From the NCBI GenBank assembly GCA_030152275.1, contig JASLHF010000002.1:1-25170 (forward strand): a stretch of DNA of 25,170 nt. Direction: 5' to 3'. The stretch is from Acinetobacter sp. GTDB taxonomy: Bacteria > Pseudomonadota > Gammaproteobacteria > Pseudomonadales > Moraxellaceae. The notes below the pieces were generated by a model. It did not search any database and was not told the DNA's origin. It saw only the letters and a program-made list of their open reading frames with translations. Positions within the stretch are counted from its first letter, which is position 1. Every line of letters starts with the position of its first letter. The position numbers and the translations under genes were made by a program. Below are positions 1 through 6,965 of this stretch, in pieces.

Positions 1-1009
1 AATCACGTGTTACCGCCAAAGCTTGTGCAGCAAAAGCTTCATTCAGTTCAATCACATCCATTTGCGCTAAATTTAGCCCCGTTTGCGCCAGCAGTTTTTT
101 AATTGCAGGCGCCGGGCCAAAACCCATAATGCGCGGTTCAATACCAACCACAGTCGCACCGATCACTTTGGCGCGCGGTTTTAAACCATATTTGGCAATC
201 GCATCATCCGAAGCAATTAGCAGCGCTGCTGCGCCATCATTAATGCCAGATGCATTACCCGCAGTCACCGTACCGTCGGCTTTCACCACCGGTTTGAGTT
301 TGTTTAAACCTTCAAGCGTGGTCGAAGCGCGCGGATGTTCATCAGTATCCACAACAACTGGTTCACCTTTACGCTGCGGAATCGTCACAGCAATGATTTC
401 ATGTTTAAAGAAACCGCGCGCTTGGGCTGCTGCAGTACGCTGCTGGCTTGCTAAAGCAAACTGGTCTTGATCGGCACGGTTAATGTTGAACTGCTCCGCG
501 ACGTTTTCCGCTGTTTGCGGCATGGTGTCCACGCCATACATTTCTTTGAGCTTTGGATTAACAAAGCGCCAACCCATAGTCGTGTCTTCAAGTTTTTGAC
601 TGCGGCCATAAGCGCCTTCAGACTTACCCATCACCAAGGGTGCGCGGCTCATACTTTCTACACCGCCGGCAATTATCAAATCTGCTTCACCAGCTTTAAT
701 CGCACGTGCTGCCATCGCCACGGCATCAAGTGATGAACCGCATAAACGGTTGACTGTGGTTGCTGGCACTTGATACGGCACGCCTGCCAAAAGCGCTGAC
801 ATACGGCCCACATTGCGGTTGTCTTCACCGGCTTGGTTGGCGCAGCCGTAAATCACGTCATCGACCTGTTCCCAATTTACTGATGGATTGCGTTCCATCA
901 ATGCTTTGATCGGCAATGCGCCAAGATCGTCGGCACGTACTGGCGCAAGTCCGCCTGCATAACGGCCGAATGGGGTGCGGATGGCATCGATGATATATGC
1001 GTTTTTCAT
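1..1009 (-). CDS. catF: 3-oxoadipyl-CoA thiolase, 3' end cut by window edge
   Basis: Thiolase that cleaves 3-oxoadipyl-CoA with CoA to succinyl-CoA and acetyl-CoA, the last step of the beta-ketoadipate pathway. Reading the minus strand from ATG at 1009 gives an open frame of 336 codons to the window edge. It starts MKNAYIIDAIRTPFGRYAGG, has the nucleophilic cysteine in NRLCGSS (Cys90), and ends near ELNEAFAAQ, the conserved NEAF thiolase motif. The C-terminal GGHPxG and CxGxG motifs (about 65 residues) lie outside. A GGAT-type ribosome site precedes the ATG. Its place after catB-C-I-J, as in A. baylyi catBCIJFD, points to catF rather than the paralogue pcaF. The two are nearly indistinguishable by sequence, so the symbol rests on context. 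Confidence 0.93.
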   Translation of the reverse strand, partial: MKNAYIIDAIRTPFGRYAGGLAPVRADDLGALPIKALMERNPSVNWEQVDDVIYGCANQAGEDNRNVGRMSALLAGVPYQVPATTVNRLCGSSLDAVAMAARAIKAGEADLIIAGGVESMSRAPLVMGKSEGAYGRSQKLEDTTMGWRFVNPKLKEMYGVDTMPQTAENVAEQFNINRADQDQFALASQQRTAAAQARGFFKHEIIAVTIPQRKGEPVVVDTDEHPRASTTLEGLNKLKPVVKADGTVTAGNASGINDGAAALLIASDDAIAKYGLKPRAKVIGATVVGIEPRIMGFGPAPAIKKLLAQTGLNLAQMDVIELNEAFAAQALAVTRD

Positions 1010-1365
1010 TTTTAAATCCTTGTCAGAAAGCTCCTCCCTTTTTTAAAGGGAGGTTGGGAGGGATTTAAATAAAGATCAATTCGTTTAAAAAATCCCCCTA
1101 AATCCCCCTTTGAAAAGGGGGACTAGTCCATTTGTGATTCAATACTGTTTTTAATGCTTCACCTCCCTTAATCCCTCCTGAAAGGAGGGAGACTTTCCAA
1201 TGTAAAATAAATAACTGATTGGAGAAGCTTCTGCCTTCTTGCGCTTATTTTAAAAGCAGTGCTTTAAAATAAGCTCAGGGAGGTTGGGAGGGATTTAAAT
1301 AAAGATCAATTCGTTTAAAAAAATCCCCCTAAATTCCCCTTTAAGAAAGGGGGACTTCCTTTTAT
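1010..1365. repeat. catJ-catF intergenic region packed with palindromic repeats
   Basis: This 356-base gap has no gene. It holds two near-identical direct copies, 1048-1124 and 1278-1355 (offset 230). Their first 43 bases, from GGGAGGTTGGGAGGG to GTTTAAAA, are identical. Both end in a C-rich/G-rich hairpin. Separate hairpins are 1033-1053 (CCTCCCTTT/AAAGGGAGG, loop 3), 1103-1122 (TCCCCCTTT/AAAGGGGGA, loop 2), 1172-1190 (TCCCTCCT/AGGAGGGA, loop 3) and 1244-1273 (CTTATTTTAAA/TTTAAAATAAG, loop 8). The arms resemble each other, as in REP or MITE-like elements. From memory, C5-A3-T-C5 repeats of this type are scattered through Acinetobacter intergenic regions. They interrupt the operon, so partial termination or mRNA processing before catF is possible. 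Confidence 0.85.
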
Positions 1366-2016
1366 TTATACCGTTGCATCAATCAGCTTCGCACCCGTCA
1401 TCGACTGCAATTCTTCAAATGACAAACCATCCACTTTTTCAATCACTTTCATGCCTTCCGCAGTGACATCAATCACACACAGGTCGGTATAAATACGGTC
1501 TACGCATTTCAGGCCTGTTGCCGGATAAGTCAGTTCCGCCACGATTTTCGGCTCACCTTTTTTGGTCACATGATCGGTGGTGATAAAGACTTTTTTCGCA
1601 CCGACCGCCAAGTCCATTGCACCTCCAACGGCAGGAATCGCATCCGGCGCGCCAGTATGCCAATTGGCTAAGTCGCCATTTTCCGCCACTTGGAATGCGC
1701 CAAGAACGGCGATATCTAAATGACCGCCGCGCATCATGGCAAAAGAATCACCATGATGGAAAAAGCAGCCGCCAGTCAGCATAGTGACAAATTCTTTGCC
1801 CGCATTGATCAGTTCAGGATCTTCTTCGCCTTTTGCAGGCGGCGGGCCGAATGCCAATAAACCATTTTCAGAGTGTAGAAATACATCTTTGTCTGAAGGT
1901 AGGTAATTTGAAATTTTGGTCGGCAAACCAATGCCCAAGTTGACATAAGCGCCATCTGGAATGTCTTGCGCCACACGTTCAGCAATTTGGTCACGGCTTA
2001 GTTTGCTATAGCTCAT
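1366..2016 (-). CDS. catJ: 3-oxoadipate CoA-transferase, beta subunit
   Basis: Beta subunit of the enzyme that moves CoA from succinyl-CoA to 3-oxoadipate. It works as a complex with the product of the gene just upstream. The 216-residue protein has the family-I CoA-transferase active-site motif SENG at residues 49-52, with Glu50 as the expected glutamyl-CoA nucleophile, plus GIGLPT near residue 28 and the MMRGGHLD block. Length is normal for the subunit. The ATG at 2016 follows a CGGAGA ribosome site and lies 21 bases after the catI stop, so the two are almost certainly co-translated. The paralogue pcaJ is nearly identical in sequence; gene order with catB and catC supports catJ. Confidence 0.93.
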   Translation of the reverse strand: MSYSKLSRDQIAERVAQDIPDGAYVNLGIGLPTKISNYLPSDKDVFLHSENGLLAFGPPPAKGEEDPELINAGKEFVTMLTGGCFFHHGDSFAMMRGGHLDIAVLGAFQVAENGDLANWHTGAPDAIPAVGGAMDLAVGAKKVFITTDHVTKKGEPKIVAELTYPATGLKCVDRIYTDLCVIDVTAEGMKVIEKVDGLSFEELQSMTGAKLIDATV

Positions 2017-2037
2017 TATAAAATCTCCGTATCCAAA

Positions 2038-2709
2038 TTATTGAGCAGGCTGTACTTGCACAACGTGCTGTACAAAGATGCCCGGGGTGATGATGTGTTC
2101 AGGATCCAGTGCGCCAAGCTCGACTACTTCAGCGACTTGAGCAATGGTTACATCCGCTGCCATTGCCATAATCGGGCCGAAGTTGCGGGCAGATTTGTTA
2201 TAAACCAAGTTACCCCAACGGTCGCCTTGCTGCGCTTTGATTAAAGCAAAATCAGCGCGGATTGGATTTTCCAGCACATAATCTTTGCCTTCATAGTTCA
2301 TGGTCGGTTTGCCTTCCGCCAATAACGTGCCAAAACCTGTCGGGGTGTAAATTGGGCCAAGTCCCATACCGGCTGCCTGAATGCGGCAGGCCAAGTTGCC
2401 TTGCGGCACCAGTTCCAACTCAATTTTTCCTGCACGGTACAGTTCATCAAATACCCATGAATCGGACTGACGCGGGAAAGAGCAAATGATTTTACGAACT
2501 GCGCCTGCTTTGAGCAATTTAGCCAAACCGTAGTCGCCATTGCCGGCATTGTTATTCACAATAACCAAATCTTGAATGCCGAGCTCGATTAAACCATCAA
2601 TGAGTTCTGCGGGTTGTCCAGCCGTACCAAAGCCGCCAATCATGATGGTGGAACCGTCTTTAATTTGTGAAAGCGCTTCGGTTAAGGAAGCGGTACTTTT
2701 ATCGATCAT
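2038..2709 (-). CDS. catI: 3-oxoadipate CoA-transferase, alpha subunit
   Basis: Alpha subunit of 3-oxoadipate:succinyl-CoA transferase. The 223-residue product carries the family signature GGFGTAGQP at residues 25-33, preceded by DGSTIMI, and the conserved LVPQGNLACRI segment about residue 100, as in PcaI/CatI proteins. The ATG at 2709 follows an AGAAGG ribosome site. The gene is separated from catC by 207 bases containing a long hairpin (2878-2909), so its transcription may be partly uncoupled from catBC. It lies 21 bases before catJ. The choice between catI and pcaI is made from the cat gene neighbourhood. Confidence 0.93.
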   Translation of the reverse strand: MIDKSTASLTEALSQIKDGSTIMIGGFGTAGQPAELIDGLIELGIQDLVIVNNNAGNGDYGLAKLLKAGAVRKIICSFPRQSDSWVFDELYRAGKIELELVPQGNLACRIQAAGMGLGPIYTPTGFGTLLAEGKPTMNYEGKDYVLENPIRADFALIKAQQGDRWGNLVYNKSARNFGPIMAMAADVTIAQVAEVVELGALDPEHIITPGIFVQHVVQVQPAQ

Positions 2710-2877
2710 TTGACGAACCTTCTCTGCAGTTTCATGAATTGCTATGCGTAAATATTGTTTCTATCTAAATAGTTATGCATAAAAATTATGGTGTTGTGAT
2801 CAGTTTAGAAACTAAGCTTATATTTGGAGCTTGGTTGTTGATTCATTTAGCTATGAATAGCAGTTTCTAAAATGGAT

Positions 2878-2915
2878 TCAAACCACTCTAAGGTATTAGA
2901 GTGGTTTGATTTTTT
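2878..2915 (+). terminator. 14-bp perfect hairpin with T-tract between catC and catI
   Basis: TCAAACCACTCTAA (2878-2891) and TTAGAGTGGTTTGA (2896-2909) are perfect inverted repeats with a GGTA loop. On the plus strand the stem is followed by TTTTTT, so it looks like an intrinsic terminator for plus-strand transcription. On the minus strand, where the cat genes are read, the same stem forms but is followed by ATCC, with no U-tract. For catBC mRNA it is therefore more likely an attenuator, processing signal or 3'-end stabiliser than a strong stop. Confidence 0.6.
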
Positions 2916-2916
2916 A

Positions 2917-3207
2917 TCAGGTGTCATCTTCACGAATTGAAGAAGGGTGACGGTTTAAAGCCACGACCTGAATATCCATATAAGGGTAGAGCGGTAAGCC
3001 TTGCAGGATGTTGTGCAATTCTTCATTGCTCTCAACATCAAAAATACTGATATTGGAATACTGACCTGTAATGCGCCAAATATGACGCCATTTGCCTTGT
3101 CGCTGCAAATCTTGAGAATATGCTTTTTCAACGGCTTTAATTTCATTGGCTTTATCGCTTGGCATATCGAGTGGGATATGAACGTCCATTTTGACTTGGA
3201 AAAGCAT
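2917..3207 (-). CDS. catC: muconolactone delta-isomerase
   Basis: Small cytoplasmic isomerase that turns muconolactone into 3-oxoadipate enol-lactone. The 96-residue protein has the usual family length. It begins MLFQVKMDVHIP, continues with the conserved KWRHIWRITGQYSNISIFDVES block (given here in part: GQYSNISIFDV), and ends with PYMDIQVVALNRHPS, all typical of CatC. The ATG at 3207 has AAGGAG eight bases upstream and lies 14 bases after the catB stop, so the two should be translated from one mRNA. A hairpin follows shortly after the stop. Confidence 0.95.
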   Translation of the reverse strand: MLFQVKMDVHIPLDMPSDKANEIKAVEKAYSQDLQRQGKWRHIWRITGQYSNISIFDVESNEELHNILQGLPLYPYMDIQVVALNRHPSSIREDDT

Positions 3208-3221
3208 GTTGACTCCTTAAA

Positions 3222-4331
3222 TTATTGACGACGTAAGTTGTCGATTTTGTCTTCATCCAATTCAATACCTAAGCCTAAACCCGTCGGAATTTTCAGCTCA
3301 AAATTTTCGTATTGCAGTGGAGTTTTTAAAATTTGTTCAGTCAGCAGCAATGGACCAAAAAGTTCAGTGCCGTATGCTAAATTGCTGAAGGTTGAAAATA
3401 CATGTGCAGAAGCAATCGTGCCTACAGGGCCTTCCAGCATGGTACCGCCATAGAGATCGATACCTGCAAGATTGGCAATTTTTCCAACTTCACAGCCTTC
3501 AATTAAACCGCCTGATTGTGCAATTTTGACGGCAAAAACAGAGGCAGCATTGCGTTTTGCCAGTTCATACGCGCTTTGCGGACCCATTAAGGACTCATCC
3601 GCCATGATGGCAATATCGAATTTACGGGTTAAGCGTTCCATGGCATCAATATTATTGATTGCGCAAGGCTGTTCAATCAGATCGACGCCGCCGTCTTGCA
3701 GCAGTTGAATGCCTTTAATCGCGGTCAATTCAGACCAAGCGCGATTGACATCAACGCGAATAGAAACGTCATCACCCAAAGCTTTTTTGATTGCCAAAAC
3801 ATGCTCAACATCTTGTTCTACAGGGCGTGAGCCGATTTTGAGTTTGAAGACATTGTGGCGTTTGCTTTCAATCATTTTTTGCGCTTCAGCGATATCTTTT
3901 TCAGTATTGCCCGAAGCCAGTACCCATAAAACTGAAATGCTGTCACGCAAACGGCCGCCTAACACTTCATTTAAAGGCAAGCCAAGTCGCTGCGCTTGGA
4001 TATCTAATAATGCGGTTTGAATGGCGCATTTAGCAAAACGGTTGCCATTAATATTACGGTTAATGATTTGCATCGTTTGTGCGACGTTTAAACCATTTAA
4101 CGTTTTTAATAAGGGTGAAAAATAGGTTTCAATATTGGTTTTAACACTTTCAGGACTTTCTTCGCCATAGCCTAAGCCACCAATTGTGGTCGCTTCGCCC
4201 CAGCCGATAAAGCCGTCTTCAGTGCTTACTTTCACCAGTACTAAGGTTTGTGTTTGCATTGTTGCAACCGCCATCTTATGCGGACGGATAGTTGGAATTT
4301 CAACAAGCAATGTTTCTATGGACTTATACAT
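3222..4331 (-). CDS. catB: muconate cycloisomerase (cis,cis-muconate lactonizing enzyme)
   Basis: Enolase-superfamily enzyme that converts cis,cis-muconate to muconolactone with a divalent metal. The 369-residue protein has an N-terminal capping domain and a barrel carrying the expected catalytic residues: KLK with Lys165 as base, metal ligands Asp194 (RVDVN), Glu220 (LIEQP) and Asp245 (MADES), and Lys269 (FAVKIAQSGG). It is the first gene of the cat operon and is divergent from catM across a 103-base gap holding CatM-type sites. The ribosome site before ATG 4331 is weak (AAAGA). Related chloromuconate cycloisomerases differ only subtly, but no chlorocatechol genes are nearby. Confidence 0.96.
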   Translation of the reverse strand: MYKSIETLLVEIPTIRPHKMAVATMQTQTLVLVKVSTEDGFIGWGEATTIGGLGYGEESPESVKTNIETYFSPLLKTLNGLNVAQTMQIINRNINGNRFAKCAIQTALLDIQAQRLGLPLNEVLGGRLRDSISVLWVLASGNTEKDIAEAQKMIESKRHNVFKLKIGSRPVEQDVEHVLAIKKALGDDVSIRVDVNRAWSELTAIKGIQLLQDGGVDLIEQPCAINNIDAMERLTRKFDIAIMADESLMGPQSAYELAKRNAASVFAVKIAQSGGLIEGCEVGKIANLAGIDLYGGTMLEGPVGTIASAHVFSTFSNLAYGTELFGPLLLTEQILKTPLQYENFELKIPTGLGLGIELDEDKIDNLRRQ

Positions 4332-4360
4332 TGCAAATCTTTCTTTAATGTTAATCTGTT

Positions 4361-4430
4361 TATATACCCTAAGTTAATGTAATATCTTAAACTAGAGCCA
4401 AAACGGTATTTTTGAATACTTAAAAGGTAT
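4361..4430. promoter_or_regulatory. catB-catM divergent promoter with CatM/BenM-type sites
   Basis: A perfect ATAC-N7-GTAT site, ATACTTAAAAGGTAT, lies at 4416-4430. GTAT-N6-ATAC (4406-4419) overlaps its left half. A degenerate site, ATAC-N7-TAAT, lies at 4364-4378, next to the TATATA at 4361-4366 that could be the catB -10 element. ATAC-N7-GTAT is the known CatM/BenM recognition pattern in A. baylyi, so muconate-dependent activation of catB and autoregulation of catM are expected. The first-to-last spacing (63 bases) is the same as upstream of catA. Confidence 0.75.
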
Positions 4431-4434
4431 ATAA

Positions 4435-5352
4435 ATGGAATTAAAACATCTGCGTTATTTTGTGACAGTTGTAGAAGAACAAAGTATTACCAAAGCCGCT
4501 GAAAAGTTATGCATTGCTCAGCCGCCTTTAAGCCGGCAAATTCAAAAACTGGAAGAAGAATTAGGCATTACTTTATTTGAACGCGGGTCTCGTCCAGTCA
4601 AAACTACCGAGCCGGGTATGTTCTTTTATGAGCATGCTGTTCAAATATTGACTCATACGGCCCAAGCAGCTTCTATGGCGCGGCGCATTAATGCAGTGGA
4701 TAAGACAGTACGCATTGGTTATGTAAGCTCTTTATTGTATGCATTACTGCCCCAAATCATTTATTTATTCCGACAGCGTTATCCAGATCTTCACGTGGAA
4801 TTAATCGAGTGCGGGACACGCGATCAGATAGAGGCTTTAAAAGCAGGTAAAATTGATATCGGTTTTGGACGTTTACGATTAACAGATCCGTCCATTAAGC
4901 GTCTATTCTTACGAAAAGAACGCCTTAAACTCGCTGTGCATAAAAATCATCATTTGGCGGAGTGTATTGATACCGGTGTGTATTTGTCACAAATTCTCGA
5001 TGAATCTATTTTTTCCTATCCAATCACACCTAAACCTAATTTTTCGACATTGATTCAGTCTATTTTCACAGAATTGGGTCTGGTGCCGAAAAAGCTGATA
5101 GAGGTTCGTGAAATCCATTTAGCACTTGGTCTAGTTTCCTCTGGTGAAGGCATTTGTTTAATTCCTGAAAGCGCCAGTGATATTGGAATGAAAAATTTAG
5201 TTTACATTCCAATTTTAGATTTGGAAGCTTATAGCCCAATTTCGTTATCAGTTCGAAATATGGATCAGAGTGCTTATATTCCCAATATTTTAGAATGTAT
5301 TAAACAAGTATTTGAAGAAGAAGGGAGACCGATTCAACTGACTGAGGATTAA
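4435..5352 (+). CDS. catM: LysR-type regulator CatM, muconate-responsive
   Basis: Transcriptional regulator of catechol genes. The 305-residue protein has a winged helix-turn-helix at residues 1-60 (MELKHLRYFV, then AAEKLCIAQPPLSRQIQKLE) and a periplasmic-binding-like effector domain from about residue 92. Effector residues of the CatM/BenM family are present: Ser99, Thr128 and the PKPNFST segment with Pro201. As I recall CatM and BenM of A. baylyi, the rest (ILTHTAQA, YVSSLLYALLP, ELIECGT, NMDQSAYIPNIL) is far closer to CatM. Residue 160 is Arg, as in BenM, while residue 293 is Phe, as in CatM. Its AAAAGG ribosome site lies inside a CatM-type operator. It converges with the dynamin-like genes, with only 47 bases between. 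Confidence 0.9.
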   Translation: MELKHLRYFVTVVEEQSITKAAEKLCIAQPPLSRQIQKLEEELGITLFERGSRPVKTTEPGMFFYEHAVQILTHTAQAASMARRINAVDKTVRIGYVSSLLYALLPQIIYLFRQRYPDLHVELIECGTRDQIEALKAGKIDIGFGRLRLTDPSIKRLFLRKERLKLAVHKNHHLAECIDTGVYLSQILDESIFSYPITPKPNFSTLIQSIFTELGLVPKKLIEVREIHLALGLVSSGEGICLIPESASDIGMKNLVYIPILDLEAYSPISLSVRNMDQSAYIPNILECIKQVFEEEGRPIQLTED

Positions 5353-5399
5353 TAAGGCGCTATGGTATGCTGTTGATTTAAAATCTCCCTACAGTTTAA

Positions 5400-6965
5400 T
5401 TAGACTTCTTCTAAATCCTTCATTCTTAAATTTTGTGCAATGTGCTGCAGTTCCTGTTCATCACGGATTAAGCCTTGCTGAATGGATTTAACTTGTTCTT
5501 CAATATGGGTCAGCACTTTTTGGCATTGAGCAATGATTTCATCCGTAAAACTGTCAAGTTGCTGCCATAAGCTCTGTGAAATTTCAGCATATAAACGGTC
5601 GTGTCCAATGGCTAAAATTTCTTTGCCATCATCGGCATAAATCACTTCATAAGTCAGGTATTCAGCAAATTGCAAAGGTACGATCGGCACATGGCGCAGC
5701 TTGTAATCAACTAAATAACTTGAAATCTGCTGAGAGAGAAGCTGCTCCGCCTGCTGTGTCAGTGCCCTAAATAGTTCATGCACGGCTTGCTGCTCTGCAT
5801 ATTGTTCCAATAGGCTTGGTAAACTTGCAATCATGCTGCGCCATGTTTGCGTTATGATCTGCTCTTTGTGCTGCGCCAATGCATTGCTGGCATTGTCTAG
5901 ATGCTGCTGCAATTGATGCAGCTGCGGTACAACTTCTAACTGTAAAGGCGCAAGGATTTGTTCTTGCAAATGATGCAGCAAGGCTTCCGCAGGTTTACGC
6001 TGTTTATAGGCCAAAGCCGGTTGGATTAAATGCAAAAGCGCATCAAATAAACGGTTAAAACCAGCGCTTTGCATGGTTTGCTCATCGAAATCTGCATTTT
6101 TCAGCATTTGCGAAGACGTTGAAATCGGGGATTGCAGCAAGACAGGATCAACCTGCATTTCGATGAGCTGATCAATGGCACGGGTATGCACATCAGTTTC
6201 TTGCAGATAACGCTGATCCGCATTTTTATTGCATAAGACTTGGCAAATATCGCCATCGACTTCATCTTCTTCAAAATAATCACTGCGGGTGATCACCGGC
6301 AATAACGGTTTATGCCGGCGTAATTCCTGCCCCAGAGACGCTAATTCTTTAACCTGACCGGGTGAAGATGAACTGCTTAACCACAGTACACCATCGGCAC
6401 TGTCCAAAAAGCGCTGAGTTAATGCGGCATTTTGTGGTGTAACTGAATGCAGGCCCGGGGTATCGAGCAAAATCAAATTTTTGCCTAGACAAACCCCTTG
6501 TAGGCGTGTGGTGGTTTCAGTTGCGCCTTCTTTAAAATGCTCCTGACTTTCAATAACCTCGCCCGCATCAAGATAAAAATATTCTACGCTTTGCTGCTGT
6601 CGGCGAAAACATTCCGCCAATACATTGCAAAACGAACTTTTGCCTGCGTTGAATTTTCCGAAAATCAGTAAAATAATTTTATCGTCAAAATGCTCTGCGA
6701 CCGATTGCGCAGCTTGCAGCGTCTCTAATTGCGTTTCCCAATTGGCAATATAGTGTTCAAGCTGCGCATTGAGGGCGGCCATGTCTTGAGCTATTTGGCT
6801 TTGAAAAACCAGTCCACTGCTATTTAGACGTTGATGATTGAGATTAATCGCCAATTGCTGATGCCAAGCCTGCATTTTATTTAAATGCAGCAAGATGTCC
6901 TGCTCAGGCTGATCAAAAGCTTCGGTGGCATAAATTAAAGTTTGAATTGAATTATGGATCATCAT
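5400..6965 (-). CDS. dynamin-like GTPase, second of a tandem pair
   Basis: Large GTPase of the bacterial dynamin-like (Dynamin_N) type, 521 residues. After about 95 helical residues come G1 GKFNAGKSS (103-111), a TETTTR switch (G2, about 149-154), G3 DTPG (168-171) and G4 TRSD (226-229). The rest is predicted helical, rich in Gln and Leu, as in the stalk of these proteins. No obvious transmembrane segment is seen. The start ATG at 6965 overlaps the upstream gene's stop as ATGA, with GGAG six bases before, a sign of translational coupling. Tandem partners are typical of bacterial dynamins, which form hetero-oligomers that bend, tether or fuse membranes. The actual role here is unknown. Confidence 0.85.
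   Translation of the reverse strand: MMIHNSIQTLIYATEAFDQPEQDILLHLNKMQAWHQQLAINLNHQRLNSSGLVFQSQIAQDMAALNAQLEHYIANWETQLETLQAAQSVAEHFDDKIILLIFGKFNAGKSSFCNVLAECFRRQQQSVEYFYLDAGEVIESQEHFKEGATETTTRLQGVCLGKNLILLDTPGLHSVTPQNAALTQRFLDSADGVLWLSSSSSPGQVKELASLGQELRRHKPLLPVITRSDYFEEDEVDGDICQVLCNKNADQRYLQETDVHTRAIDQLIEMQVDPVLLQSPISTSSQMLKNADFDEQTMQSAGFNRLFDALLHLIQPALAYKQRKPAEALLHHLQEQILAPLQLEVVPQLHQLQQHLDNASNALAQHKEQIITQTWRSMIASLPSLLEQYAEQQAVHELFRALTQQAEQLLSQQISSYLVDYKLRHVPIVPLQFAEYLTYEVIYADDGKEILAIGHDRLYAEISQSLWQQLDSFTDEIIAQCQKVLTHIEEQVKSIQQGLIRDEQELQHIAQNLRMKDLEEV

Noticed and set aside
129..733. Plus-strand open frames of 113 and 88 codons
   Set aside because: They lie antisense to catF, which has clear thiolase motifs; no ribosome site or recognisable protein.
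1048..1355. CRISPR-like or phage-attachment repeats
   Set aside because: Only two copies of the long unit, separated by other repeat material, with no regular spacers and no cas or integrase gene.
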